DNA of 39,742 nucleotides from Aquibacillus sediminis (GTDB lineage: Bacteria > Bacillota > Bacilli > Bacillales > Amphibacillaceae): assembly GCF_005870085.1 (NCBI RefSeq), contig NZ_SZNM01000033.1:1-39742 (forward strand), read 5' to 3'. The notes beneath the pieces were generated by a model that saw only the letters and a program-made list of their open reading frames with translations, did not search any database and was not told where the DNA came from. The translations under genes and the position numbers were made by a program. Below are positions 15,244-23,756 of this stretch, in pieces. Numbering within the stretch: position 1 is the first letter of the stretch; every line of letters starts with the position of its first letter.

Positions 15244-16032
15244 TTATCGTGCAGTTGGGAATACACGTTGAATCATTTCACCAAACTCTTCGAAGAAACC
15301 TTCAACCGGCTCTCCATTGTTCATATCATCGACATATCTGTTTGTTAAATTAACGAAATCAGGGTTTGTCGATACATAAACATTGTCGATATCATTGTCG
15401 ACTGATTGGACAACACGACTAATTTGTTGTTCAACTTTCTCACTTACATTATCACCATTGTTACCGTTACGTCTTTGATCATTGTCTGTATTGTTGTCAC
15501 GGTCTAACTCAACAGCTACATATGCATTGTTATCAGTTGTTAACACATATGCTTCTTCTACTTCATTTACTTTATTTGCAATACGATCAGCCGCTTGATC
15601 TGCTACTTCAAAGCGGTTTTGATCGTTATCTCGATCATTGTTGTCATTGTTGGCTAGGTTTCGATTATTAAATTCATTGTTACGGGCAATTTCATTATTA
15701 CGATCAACATAGTCATTATCGTTATTTCGACGATAATTGACACCTTGGTTATTCATGTTATTGCGATCGTTTACCCCATAACTATCACTACGATACCTTG
15801 GATCTAGGTTGTTACTAAACATCCCTCGGTACTCTTGATTATTCCCATCAAACCTTGGATAAGTGTAATTCCCTGTATTACCAGTTGGACTTGGGTAATC
15901 ACTGGTGTTATTAAACCTTGTTTGCTGCACCCCGTTATCTACCCCAGGTTGTCCAACATCTTGTCCATTGTTACCACATGCAGTAAGTGTAAATGAAGCA
16001 ACTAAAGTTAAACCAACGGCTTTCCAATTCAT
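15244..16032 (-). CDS. YhcN/YlaJ family sporulation/germination lipoprotein
   Basis: 262 residues. The signal peptide ends in a lipobox FTLTAC, with Cys19 as the lipidated residue. A long asparagine/arginine/aspartate-rich low-complexity linker spans about 25-140. The C-terminal YhcN/YlaJ-type domain contains VADQAADRIANKVNEVEEAYVLTT and KVEQQISRVVQSVDNDIDNVYVSTN. Family members are spore lipoproteins; B. subtilis YhcN is made in the forespore under SigG, and YlaJ is linked to germination. The start has AAGGAGGTATC upstream. A SigG-like promoter lies at 16063-16091. The N/D-rich linker is longer than I expect for the family and may bridge cortex or inner-membrane layers (inference). Confidence 0.87.
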   Translation of the reverse strand: MNWKAVGLTLVASFTLTACGNNGQDVGQPGVDNGVQQTRFNNTSDYPSPTGNTGNYTYPRFDGNNQEYRGMFSNNLDPRYRSDSYGVNDRNNMNNQGVNYRRNNDNDYVDRNNEIARNNEFNNRNLANNDNNDRDNDQNRFEVADQAADRIANKVNEVEEAYVLTTDNNAYVAVELDRDNNTDNDQRRNGNNGDNVSEKVEQQISRVVQSVDNDIDNVYVSTNPDFVNLTNRYVDDMNNGEPVEGFFEEFGEMIQRVFPTAR

Positions 16033-16062
16033 TGGTGATACCTCCTTTTCAAGAGTTAACTT

Positions 16063-16091
16063 TAGTATGCATCCAATGTAATTCGCTATAC
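16063..16091 (-). promoter_or_regulatory. SigG-like promoter of the YhcN-like gene
   Basis: Minus strand GTATA (16091-16087), 17 bases, then CATACTA (16069-16063). This fits the forespore SigG pattern of a GNATR-type -35 box and a CATnnTA -10 box. It lies about 30 bases upstream of the ATG. The family's known SigG control supports the call. Confidence 0.55.
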
Positions 16092-16278
16092 TTTATTCAA
16101 AACAAGCAATGTATGGATGGAATAGGATGAATTTGTTAACTACAGTTCATGCATAACATATCGAAGGTTAAGAACACTTTATAAGTACAGGGCATATGTT
16201 TATTAAAGGAAAAAACTATACAATTGTCTTGTACATGGGGTTTCCTACTAGACCCTTTAAGAAAGGGGAGTTTCTTTC

Positions 16279-16515
16279 ATGTATATCCCTGATTATGATA
16301 AAGCGTTATACTATACACTATGGGGACAATGGGATGACTTACTTGTCCTGATGGTTCGGACCAATGACGATATCCTTTCTAAAAAAATTGAGGTTTTCTT
16401 GCATGCCTTCCACTATCAACGTAGTGAAGAGCAAGTCATGAGAAGCCATGAAGAACTTCTTCAATATATTGACCATGCCATGGGACATACTCCGGCAGCG
16501 ATTATGGAAGTATAA
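16279..16515 (+). CDS. yhdB: YhdB-like small protein
   Basis: 78 residues. The pattern DYDKALYYTLWGQWDDLLVLMVRTNDDI...KIEVFLHAFHY...LLQYIDHA resembles what I recall of B. subtilis YhdB. Function unknown; soluble, probably all-helical. AAAGGGGAG lies 9 bases before the ATG. In B. subtilis yhdB is near spoVR, and here it lies 4 kb from spoVR, so local gene order is partly kept. Followed by its own terminator. The name rests on memory of the family; a profile search would settle it. Confidence 0.72.
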   Translation: MYIPDYDKALYYTLWGQWDDLLVLMVRTNDDILSKKIEVFLHAFHYQRSEEQVMRSHEELLQYIDHAMGHTPAAIMEV

Positions 16516-16516
16516 A

Positions 16517-16554
16517 ATAAGGCTGGTTGCTTTAATGAAGCAACCAGCCTTATT
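16517..16554 (+). terminator. Terminator of yhdB
   Basis: Long stem AATAAGGCTGGTTGCTT / AAGCAACCAGCCTTATT with a 4-base loop directly after the yhdB stop, followed by CGTTTCTTC. The T tract is poor but the stem is very stable. Confidence 0.75.
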
Positions 16555-16712
16555 CGTTTCTTCATTTATACGCTAAACTTTACAACCATTTACTAACACC
16601 ATTATCTAAGCAGGTTCATTATTCCGCTAGTCGCTCGCTCATGCATATTTGACCTTCATTTCAACCAATGGTTATCATGAACAACATAGATCTTCTTAAA
16701 ACAACCCAATAA

Positions 16713-17549
16713 CTAGCTAGCGTTTGGATTTTGATCTCTCTTTTCTTGAAAATAATCGATCGGAACAGCTAAACCAACTCGGCCATATTGCTGATGGCGT
16801 AAAGTAGCAAAAACAACCCCAATCACTTCCCCGTTTTGGTCTATGACAGGACTTCCACTGTTACCACGGTAAATCGGAGCTTGTAACATCATGACTGGTT
16901 GCTCCCAATCTTTAAGGTCCGTATACCCGATCACCGTTCCTTCATTGGCAATCCCATTAAACCGTAATGGATTACCAATAAATCGAATGGGATCATCCTT
17001 TTCGAATGCCGTTTCATCGGCTAGCTCTAAATAAGGAAAGTCTTCCCCATCCACTTTCAATACAGCAAGATCGACTTCAGGGAAACTAGCTTCCACTTCC
17101 GCTTGAAAAAGTCCTTGTTCGGGATAGGCAACCGCCAACTGTCGTTTATCCTCAATAACGTGATGATTAGTAATAATATATCCATCAGAAGTTATCGAAA
17201 AACCAGTCCCTTTGCTATTTTCCGATTCAATCACCACAACAGATTCCTGATACTCATCAATGGTTGGATCTGTTGATAACTTCGCTGATGTAATTAAGAA
17301 ATCAATCGCCGGAATCGAATAGGTCTGAGGGATAACTGCGATCACATTGATGCCCATCGCCAGCGCAATCACCCAAAAAATCCATTTCGGAAAAGGACGT
17401 TTTGGTTTATTTCCCTCATCCTTGTCTTTTTGATAAGCTTTTTGGCGCTCTTCTTTTAAAATTTCAATTAATTCTTCATCTTCAATTTCTTCGTATAAAT
17501 CTTCGTCAATAATATCTTGGTGATCGGTATCATTATCTGATTTTCTCAT
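16713..17549 (-). CDS. Membrane-anchored trypsin-like (HtrA-type) serine protease without PDZ
   Basis: 278 residues. A very acidic cytoplasmic N-terminus (1-50, EEIEDEELIEILKEE) is followed by one transmembrane helix (about 56-74) and an extracytoplasmic chymotrypsin-fold protease domain (100-270). The catalytic triad is complete: His130 in ITNHHV, Asp160 in EVDLAVLK, Ser231 in RGNSGSPV. It ends soon after the protease domain, with no PDZ domain, unlike HtrA/DegP, so substrate recognition and activation must differ. GAGGTGAAACG precedes the ATG. Probably a cell-envelope quality-control protease; targets unknown. No terminator is obvious; the gap to yhdB (16555-16712) holds nothing I recognise. 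Confidence 0.88.
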   Translation of the reverse strand: MRKSDNDTDHQDIIDEDLYEEIEDEELIEILKEERQKAYQKDKDEGNKPKRPFPKWIFWVIALAMGINVIAVIPQTYSIPAIDFLITSAKLSTDPTIDEYQESVVVIESENSKGTGFSITSDGYIITNHHVIEDKRQLAVAYPEQGLFQAEVEASFPEVDLAVLKVDGEDFPYLELADETAFEKDDPIRFIGNPLRFNGIANEGTVIGYTDLKDWEQPVMMLQAPIYRGNSGSPVIDQNGEVIGVVFATLRHQQYGRVGLAVPIDYFQEKRDQNPNAS

Positions 17550-17661
17550 CGTTTCACCTCATCCCTATTATACATCAATTACGGCATTCATCACCCAATA
17601 CAAATAATTTTTAAACTTTTGCGAAAAATGAAAATTTTCGTTATCTTAAGTTTATCCTTTA

Positions 17662-17819
17662 ATAAAATGACATTTCAACTTAGTGGGGGTTATTCTTCAT
17701 CACCACTGATGGTTAGCTAAATGAATTGATTTTTTTAGGCAGTTGCTCCCTCACTTATTTTTCCAGTTGCCACAAATCTTGATGTAGGGGCTTACAGCCT
17801 GTTAAAGCGGAATAAATCC
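17662..17819 (+). repeat. Family A dispersed repeat, copy 5 (degenerate)
   Basis: A decayed copy, the main content of the gap 17550-17848. The left end ATAAAATGACATTTCAACTT, TTAGTGGGGG...CACCACTGATGG and GGTTAGCTAAATGAATTG align with the left half of copies 3 and 4. The right half is hard to align but ends in GGAATAAAT. Same orientation as the other six copies. Confidence 0.55.
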
Positions 17820-17848
17820 ATTGACAAAACAGACCAAGGAGGAAAAAC

Positions 17849-18409
17849 ATGTACTTAGATGAATTACTTGCCTACAATGAGGCTTTTACCAAAGAAAAAA
17901 AATATACACCTTTCAAAACAGATAAATTCCCTGATAAACGTATTGTTATTTTCAGCTGTATGGACACACGTTTAGTAGAGTTATTACCTAATGCACTACA
18001 TATTAAAAACGGCGATGCTAAAATTATAAAAAACGCCGGTGCCATCATAAAAAAACCTTTTGGCAGTATCATGCGTAGCTTACTAGTAGCAGTATATGAA
18101 TTACAAGCAGATGAAATTCTTGTGATTGGTCATCACGATTGCGGTATGAAGGGGTTTGATGGAAATGCGATGCTCGAAAAAGCGAAACAAAGAGGAATCA
18201 CAGACGATACGATTCAAACATTACATTATGCAGGTATAAATGTAAAAGATTGGCTTCAAGGGTTTAATCATGTCGAAGATTCTGTCCAACATAGTGTTGA
18301 CCTTATCCGCCAACACCCTCTCTTACCACAAGACACTCCAGTGCACGGACTTGTCATTGATCCACACACAGGAAAACTTGATGTCGTTAATAAAGGCTAT
18401 GAAAACTAA
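17849..18409 (+). CDS. ytiB: Beta-class carbonic anhydrase, YtiB type
   Basis: 186 residues. It interconverts CO2 and bicarbonate. Beta-class zinc site: Cys37 and Asp39-Arg41 in SCMDTRL, His95 and Cys98 in GHHDCGM. NGDAKIIKNAGA and the LVIDPHTGKLDVV strand match the short YtiB-like group rather than the longer plant/CynT type. Ligands are intact, so activity is likely. AAGGAGG is followed by 7 bases and ATG, a strong start. A single gene; the hairpin just after it (AAAAGTCTC / GAGGCTTTT, 18409-18433) lacks a T tract and is a poor terminator, so some readthrough into the ger operon is possible. Confidence 0.9.
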   Translation: MYLDELLAYNEAFTKEKKYTPFKTDKFPDKRIVIFSCMDTRLVELLPNALHIKNGDAKIIKNAGAIIKKPFGSIMRSLLVAVYELQADEILVIGHHDCGMKGFDGNAMLEKAKQRGITDDTIQTLHYAGINVKDWLQGFNHVEDSVQHSVDLIRQHPLLPQDTPVHGLVIDPHTGKLDVVNKGYEN

Positions 18410-18465
18410 AAGTCTCTGAAATGGAGGCTTTTCCCTCATCTCTTCCTTACAAATTATTCTTATGT

Positions 18466-18495
18466 ACATAAAAATCACAACCTTCCCCCATACTA
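18466..18495 (+). promoter_or_regulatory. SigG-like promoter of the ger operon
   Basis: ACATA (18466-18470), an 18-base spacer and CATACTA (18489-18495), about 34 bases before the TTG start. The -10 box is identical to that of the YhcN-like gene. Germinant receptor operons are classically SigG-dependent, which supports the call. Confidence 0.55.
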
Positions 18496-18528
18496 CTTAT
18501 AGTACTGTCTATACAGGGGGAAACACAA

Positions 18529-20070
18529 TTGATTAGAAAACGCAAACGTAAACAATTAGCTTACGAACAACCTAAAACTAAAAACGAGGTACACTTCCCT
18601 CTAGAATCAGAACAGACAAAACAAGCAATCCAGGAACAACTTCAAAACGAATCTAGTTTAATATTTAAAGAAGTGAATGTTCAGGACCAAACGATTGTTG
18701 TTTGCTATATTTCTTATTTAATTGAACAGACACAAGTAGATTCTAACCTTTTAGCACCACTTATTGATAGCAAGGAAAAATGGACCACCACTCGTTTGGA
18801 AACGAATTTACCAATTGGAAATGGACAGCAGTACGACACGATTGAACAGGTTTGCAGCCAACTTATTAAAGGCAGTGTCGTTGTCTATATTGAAAACGAA
18901 AAAAGTGCTATCACCTACTCGATTTCAAAAAATGAAAGGCGTTCGGTTGAGAAACCTGAACGAGAGTCGATTGTAGTTGGTCCACAATCCGCTTTCTCTG
19001 AATCGTTAGAAACCAATTTAAATGTCGTACGGTCACGTGTCCAATCAAACGAACTTGTCACCGAATCATTTAACATAGGGGCTCGATTGCCGACGGAAGT
19101 TCGGCTTGTATATTTAAAATCACTCGCCAATGATGAAGACGTGCAAACGATGCGGCAGCGTTTGAATAACCTAAAAATAGATGACCTTGAGGATGCCTCT
19201 GTACTAGTTCAATATATTGAAGATACGAACAAGACAGTCTTTCCGTTGTTTTACCTAACTGAATTAGTCGATCGTTTTTCCTATGGTGTGAGTAAAGGAA
19301 AAATTGGGGTATTAGTAGATGGAAGTCCAGAAGCAATTGTTGCCCCTACAACATTCTGGGGTTTTTTTGAATCCACTGAAGATGTTTACTTTCGGTGGAG
19401 TGTTGCGACATTCTTTCGTATGTTACGATTCGCAGCCATGTTTATCTCTTTTGTTTTAACACCTGTCTATGTTGCAGTGGTAACCTATCATTATGAAGTA
19501 ATTCCTACAAATTTATTAGTTACGCTTGGGGAATCACGTTCACAAGTGCCATTCCCCCCGATATTAGAAGTTTTATTTCTCGAGTTAATTATTGAATTAC
19601 TGCGTGAAGCAGGGGCACGCCTGCCAACGAAAGTTGGTCAAACGATTGGGATCGTTGGGGGTATTGTATTAGGGCAAGCTGCCGTTGACGCGGGCTTAAC
19701 CAGTAGTGTGCTCATTATTGTTATTGCCATGAGTGCATTAGCTTCCTTTACCGCCCCAAGTTATTTAATGGGATCGGCTGTACGCGTCATCCGCTATCCG
19801 CTTATCCTATTAGCTGGTCTTATTGGTTTAGTTGGGGTAACATTCGGGATCTGTTTACTTATCATTCATTTATTAAAACTTAAATCACTTGGACGTCCCT
19901 ATTTCTTACCTGTTTATCCATTTATTTTTAAAGATTTGGATAACTCTCTTTTTCGTTTACCATTTTCGATTAGTAACAGGAGAAGTATCGCTTTAAACAC
20001 CAAAGATCCTATACGTTATCAAGAAAGGAAATCAAAGAAGCCTAAAGATATAGAGGATTGGGGGGAATAA
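18529..20070 (+). CDS. Spore germination receptor subunit A (GerA family)
   Basis: 513 residues. It has a cytoplasmic N-terminal domain (1-300) with the GerA-type pattern FKEVNVQDQTIVVCYISYLI, ARLPTEVRLVYLKSLAND and LLVDGSPEAI-like GVLVDGSPEAIVAPTTFWGFF. The C-terminal half has about five transmembrane helices, with RMLRFAAMFISFVLTPVYVAVVTYH and LLREAGARLPTKVGQTIGIVGG as family signatures. It is the A subunit of an inner-membrane germinant receptor, now thought to form the ligand-responsive oligomer. The start is TTG 18529 with AGGGGG upstream. First gene of a three-gene operon A-B-C; the gap to the B gene is 4 bp. The germinant is not predictable. Confidence 0.95.
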   Translation: MIRKRKRKQLAYEQPKTKNEVHFPLESEQTKQAIQEQLQNESSLIFKEVNVQDQTIVVCYISYLIEQTQVDSNLLAPLIDSKEKWTTTRLETNLPIGNGQQYDTIEQVCSQLIKGSVVVYIENEKSAITYSISKNERRSVEKPERESIVVGPQSAFSESLETNLNVVRSRVQSNELVTESFNIGARLPTEVRLVYLKSLANDEDVQTMRQRLNNLKIDDLEDASVLVQYIEDTNKTVFPLFYLTELVDRFSYGVSKGKIGVLVDGSPEAIVAPTTFWGFFESTEDVYFRWSVATFFRMLRFAAMFISFVLTPVYVAVVTYHYEVIPTNLLVTLGESRSQVPFPPILEVLFLELIIELLREAGARLPTKVGQTIGIVGGIVLGQAAVDAGLTSSVLIIVIAMSALASFTAPSYLMGSAVRVIRYPLILLAGLIGLVGVTFGICLLIIHLLKLKSLGRPYFLPVYPFIFKDLDNSLFRLPFSISNRRSIALNTKDPIRYQERKSKKPKDIEDWGE

Positions 20071-20074
20071 CAAT

Positions 20075-21181
20075 ATGAATGTGAACGTGAAAGTCAAACA
20101 TGGTTCTCGGATCCAGTCCTTCTATTTATTTTTTATTTTAGTAAATATCCAAACCGGTACCGGGATAATTGGGGCCCCTCGTTATATTTATGAACAAGCG
20201 AAACAGGATGGATGGTTATCAGTGATTATCGCTGGACTATTCGTCCATTTTGTCGTTTTTATGATGTTCTTAACGTTAAAACAATATGAAAATACAGATA
20301 TTTTTGGAATTCAACAAGACCTCTTTGGCAAATTGATTGGTAAATTACTAGGGACAATCTTTATTATATATATATTCGCGAGTTTGTTAAGTGTTTTAAT
20401 TAATTACATACAAATCGTTCAATACTTTATTCACCCAATTTTATCCCCTTGGCTTTTAAGTTTCTTACTTCTTATATTAGTTGTTTATTCGGTCTTAGGT
20501 GGGATAAGGGTAATTGTTGGTGTAGCATTTGTTTTCTTTGTCTCAACTTTATATATCCTATTTTTTCTTTATCACCCGCTTTTGGAAATGGATTTGCACC
20601 GTTTTCAACCATTCTTTGAAGCATCTCCAATGGAATTAATGGAAGGAGCACGTGCTACGTCTTATTCCTTATTAGGGTTAGAAGTGGTGCTTTTTATCTA
20701 TCCGTTTATCGATGACAAGAAAAAAGCGCAACTTCCATCTCAACTTGGCGTTGCCATCACTGCGCTTTTTCTTTTATTAGTAACGATTATTTCGATTGGC
20801 TTTATGGGACGTGAACGTTTAGCTGATTCATATTGGCCCATCTTAATCTTTTATAAGTTTATTTCTTATGAAATCATTGAACGATTTGATTTGATTGTGG
20901 TAACTGCTTGGATGATGGTCGTTCTACCAGTGATGATTTTGCTAACATGGATGATGACTTACGGAATGAAAAGAATGTATAACATTCGTCAAAAGAAAAC
21001 GTTATTTATCATTTGTTTTCTTTTATTTATTGGTGGTGGGTTAATGAAAGAACAGGTAATGATAACTAATTATACCAGCTACGTTGGTCAAATCGGGTTT
21101 TGGCTCACCTTTATTTACCCAATTATCTTGTATCCTCTCGTACGAATTAAGAAAGCATTAAAAAAGGAGGGGAAAAATTGA
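20075..21181 (+). CDS. Spore germination receptor subunit B (GerB family permease)
   Basis: 368 residues with about ten transmembrane helices, the usual size and topology of GerB subunits, which are related to APC-type amino-acid transporters. NIQTGTGIIGAPRYIYEQAKQDGW in helix 1 is the characteristic unwound, ligand-facing segment. The subunit binds the germinant at the spore inner membrane. The ATG is preceded by a GGGGGG-rich end of the A gene. Its TGA stop overlaps the TTG start of the C gene (TTGA), indicating translational coupling. Confidence 0.94.
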   Translation: MNVNVKVKHGSRIQSFYLFFILVNIQTGTGIIGAPRYIYEQAKQDGWLSVIIAGLFVHFVVFMMFLTLKQYENTDIFGIQQDLFGKLIGKLLGTIFIIYIFASLLSVLINYIQIVQYFIHPILSPWLLSFLLLILVVYSVLGGIRVIVGVAFVFFVSTLYILFFLYHPLLEMDLHRFQPFFEASPMELMEGARATSYSLLGLEVVLFIYPFIDDKKKAQLPSQLGVAITALFLLLVTIISIGFMGRERLADSYWPILIFYKFISYEIIERFDLIVVTAWMMVVLPVMILLTWMMTYGMKRMYNIRQKKTLFIICFLLFIGGGLMKEQVMITNYTSYVGQIGFWLTFIYPIILYPLVRIKKALKKEGKN

Positions 21182-22308
21182 TACGGATCGTAATGACACT
21201 TTGTTTAGTCATGCTTAGCCTTTCCGGTTGTGTGCCAGGTCAGCAAATAGAACAACTAGGGATTATAACAAGCTATGGAGTTGATCTCTTAGATGAAGAA
21301 GAAGGTACCCTTGACAATACCATATTGTACACCCAATTTGATCCTGAGGCACCACAACCGATGCAAACAATCGAAAGTACATCAAGCACCTATCTAGACG
21401 CGATCAGTGCCGCTAACTTAAAAACAAGCTATAAACTTGTCACAGGGCACATTAGCTTGAAATTATTTGGAAAAGAGATGGCAGAAAAAGGCATCATGCG
21501 CCTACTAAGTCCACATTTACGTGATGCAGAAGAGCCAGCTAATATTTATATAGCTGTAGGCGAACCAACAGCAAAAGAAATCCTGATGAGCAAAGGCATT
21601 ACAGATGTCAGTAAATTTCTCGATCAATTATTTGAAAATAACATTCGAGAAGAGATTTTGCCCAAAAGTAATTTTATGGATTTCGTACACAATGTAGACG
21701 ACCCTGGTGTTGATCCAATTCAACCTGTCATAACAATTAAAAATGATAAACCTGTAATTGATCAAATTGGTTTATTTCAACAGGACCAATATGTTGCATC
21801 CATTTCACCTGATGAAACCTTTTTAGTGAAATTAATTATTGAAGACTTTCGGGCTGGCAAAAGGGAAATAATACTACCTCGCGCTCCTTTCGACCCATTT
21901 ATACAAAATGATACAGATGAACAACCAAAAGAAGATTTGTACCTAACTTTAGATGAAATTAGGAGTAGTGCAGACATCTCATTAGAAGATAAAAAACAAC
22001 TGCATTATCAAGTAAATGTTGATCTTGAGGCACGATTAATGGAGTCCTCCGAGCCGATCAAAATTGACAGTGACAAAGTCTTAAATTTATTGGAGACTGA
22101 GATGTCAAGAAAATTTGAAGAACAATATGAACAACTCACAAATAAATTAAAAGAATTAAATGTTGATCCAATTGGATTTGGCACCCACTATAACGCGGAA
22201 ACAAAACATGAGGATTTGACAGATGAAAAGTGGCGTGAACTCTTTCCAACTACAACGATCAATTATAATGTCAATGTCAATATCATTCGACACGGGGTGA
22301 TAGAGTAA
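21178..22308 (+). CDS. Spore germination receptor subunit C (GerC lipoprotein)
   Basis: 376 residues, normal for GerC. The signal peptide ends in a lipobox LSLSGC (Cys18). Domain features: LGIITSYGVDLLDEE near the N-terminus, SYKLVTGHISLKLFGKEMAEKG, and a C-terminal lobe with LLETEMSRKFEEQYEQLTNKLKELNVDPIGFG. The subunit is lipid-anchored on the outer face of the inner membrane. TTG start at 21178 overlaps the stop of the B gene; AAAAAGGAGGGG gives a strong ribosome site. Last gene of the operon; no classic terminator, but family A copy 6 begins 17 bp downstream. Confidence 0.94.
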   Translation: MIRIVMTLCLVMLSLSGCVPGQQIEQLGIITSYGVDLLDEEEGTLDNTILYTQFDPEAPQPMQTIESTSSTYLDAISAANLKTSYKLVTGHISLKLFGKEMAEKGIMRLLSPHLRDAEEPANIYIAVGEPTAKEILMSKGITDVSKFLDQLFENNIREEILPKSNFMDFVHNVDDPGVDPIQPVITIKNDKPVIDQIGLFQQDQYVASISPDETFLVKLIIEDFRAGKREIILPRAPFDPFIQNDTDEQPKEDLYLTLDEIRSSADISLEDKKQLHYQVNVDLEARLMESSEPIKIDSDKVLNLLETEMSRKFEEQYEQLTNKLKELNVDPIGFGTHYNAETKHEDLTDEKWRELFPTTTINYNVNVNIIRHGVIE

Positions 22309-22324
22309 TTGAATGTCTTCCATA

Positions 22325-22508
22325 ATAAAGTGAAACTTCACTCAGTGGGGTTTTTGCTCTTCCCCACTGAGTGTTAGTACCACTTGCGAGAGACCCGCAG
22401 GCCCTTGAACAGATCGAAGTGAAAGCGATCGTTTACTCACGCTTAAACATCTCCGTTTTAAATCATGTTTGGTAGCGGAGTCTTACGGATGGTTCCACTG
22501 GGATAAAG
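22325..22508 (+). repeat. Family A dispersed repeat, copy 6 (best conserved)
   Basis: Intact copy directly after the ger operon. The first hairpin is a perfect 12-bp stem, CACTCAGTGGGG (22339-22350) and CCCCACTGAGTG (22362-22373), with an 11-base T-rich loop. The middle shares GTTAGTACCAC and GACCCGCAG with copy 2. The second hairpin pairs CGCTTAAACAT with ATGTTTGGTAGCG. It ends ACTGGGATAAAG. Since no other terminator follows the ger operon, this hairpin might help end transcription, although no T tract follows the stem. Confidence 0.82.
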
Positions 22509-22545
22509 CCCCTATAACAATGGCTGTACTCGTGGGGCAATCACA

Positions 22546-23370
22546 TTAATATGGAAACTCATCAGGATGAAAGCCAATTCGTTTGTCTTGATTGATGCTA
22601 TCGATTTTTTCCATATCTTCGTCTGTCAGTTCAAAATCAAAAATAGCAGCATTTTCTTGTTGTCTAGTAGCTTTCACTGATTTAGGGATGGTAACAATAC
22701 CGTTTTGGTAATCCCAACGAACAATGATTTGTGCAGGTGTTTTATTATATTTAGTTGCTAACTCTTGTAGGACAGGATCATCAAAATAGCTTGCCTTACC
22801 TAAAGGTGCCCATGCTTCAACGATGATGTTGTTATTTTTACAATATTGTCTTGTTTCAACTTGGGCTAACTGTGGATGTAGTTCAATTTGATTGACCATT
22901 GGCTTGATGGTTGCAGCTTGGATGAGGTCGTCTAAATGGTGAGGAAGGAAGTTACTTACACCAATCGCTTTAGCCTTCCCTTGTTCATAAATGGTTTCTA
23001 ATGCTTTCCACGTTTCTTTATACTTACCTGGTACTGGCCAATGAACAAGATATAGGTCCACATAGTCCATGTTCAGACGATTTAAACTCCGATCAAACGC
23101 GGCAAGCGTGTTGTCATAACCTTGCTCATCATTCCAAACTTTTGTTGTTACAAAGATTTCCTCTCGAGGTATACCACTATCAGCAATCGCTTTGCCTACC
23201 CCCTCTTCATTTTGATAAAACGAGGCCGTATCAATATGACGATACCCCTGTTCTAGAGCAGAGGAAACGGCTTGGTATACATCTGTTCCCGCTTCTACCT
23301 TATACACACCAAGACCGATTACTGGAATCTCAACACCATTATGTAGCTTTGTAGTAGTTGTCAAACTCAT
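22546..23370 (-). CDS. Aldo/keto reductase (YvgN/YtbE type)
   Basis: 274 residues, a (beta/alpha)8-barrel NADPH-dependent carbonyl reductase. The catalytic tetrad is complete: Asp47 and Tyr52 in HIDTASFYQNEEGVGKAI, Lys77 in VTTKVWN, His110 in DLYLVHWPV. The cofactor loop IPKSVKATRQQENAAIFDF is typical. It is closest in pattern to B. subtilis YvgN/YtbE, which reduce glyoxal, methylglyoxal and other aldehydes. GGAGGGG sits 7 bases before the ATG. Single gene; a 51-bp tandem repeat array lies 140-450 bp upstream of its start. Confidence 0.93.
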   Translation of the reverse strand: MSLTTTTKLHNGVEIPVIGLGVYKVEAGTDVYQAVSSALEQGYRHIDTASFYQNEEGVGKAIADSGIPREEIFVTTKVWNDEQGYDNTLAAFDRSLNRLNMDYVDLYLVHWPVPGKYKETWKALETIYEQGKAKAIGVSNFLPHHLDDLIQAATIKPMVNQIELHPQLAQVETRQYCKNNNIIVEAWAPLGKASYFDDPVLQELATKYNKTPAQIIVRWDYQNGIVTIPKSVKATRQQENAAIFDFELTDEDMEKIDSINQDKRIGFHPDEFPY

Positions 23371-23408
23371 TCAAAATCCCCTCCATGTATCAGTTTACAT
23401 CTATTATT

Positions 23409-23756
23409 TTAGAGGATATAAGCGGAATAGGAAAGAGAAAAGGGATGCTTAGTATTAGACAATCGTTCCGGCAGAATATTACACTTTTCATACACTTTTA
23501 TTAGATCTGCGTATTTACAGCTTTTCCTTACATCATCCAGCGTTTTTTCTTTAGATCCTGCGCGTTTACGGCTTTTTCTTACATCATCTAGCGCTTTTTC
23601 TTTAGATCCTGCGCGTTTACGGCTTTTTCTTACATCATCTAGCGTTTTTTCTTTAGATCCTGCGCGTTTACGGCTTTTTCTTACATCATCTAGCGTTTTT
23701 TCTTTAGATCTTGCGTATTTACAGCTTCTTCTTACATTATCTTGCGCTTTTTCCAA
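23409..23756 (-). CDS. Doubtful 115-codon ORF formed by a 17-residue tandem repeat
   Basis: The ORF repeats RKSRKRAGSKEKTLDDV-like units of 17 residues because the underlying DNA repeats every 51 bp, a multiple of three, and one frame lacks stops. It would start at TTG with only a weak AGGA upstream, and the plus strand has another stop-free frame through the same array. The last 30 residues are unrelated. The strongly charged, helix-prone unit could form a coiled coil if made, but I judge translation unlikely. A terminator at 23852-23880 isolates it from the gene upstream. Confidence 0.2.
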   Translation of the reverse strand: MEKAQDNVRRSCKYARSKEKTLDDVRKSRKRAGSKEKTLDDVRKSRKRAGSKEKALDDVRKSRKRAGSKEKTLDDVRKSCKYADLIKVYEKCNILPERLSNTKHPFSLSYSAYIL

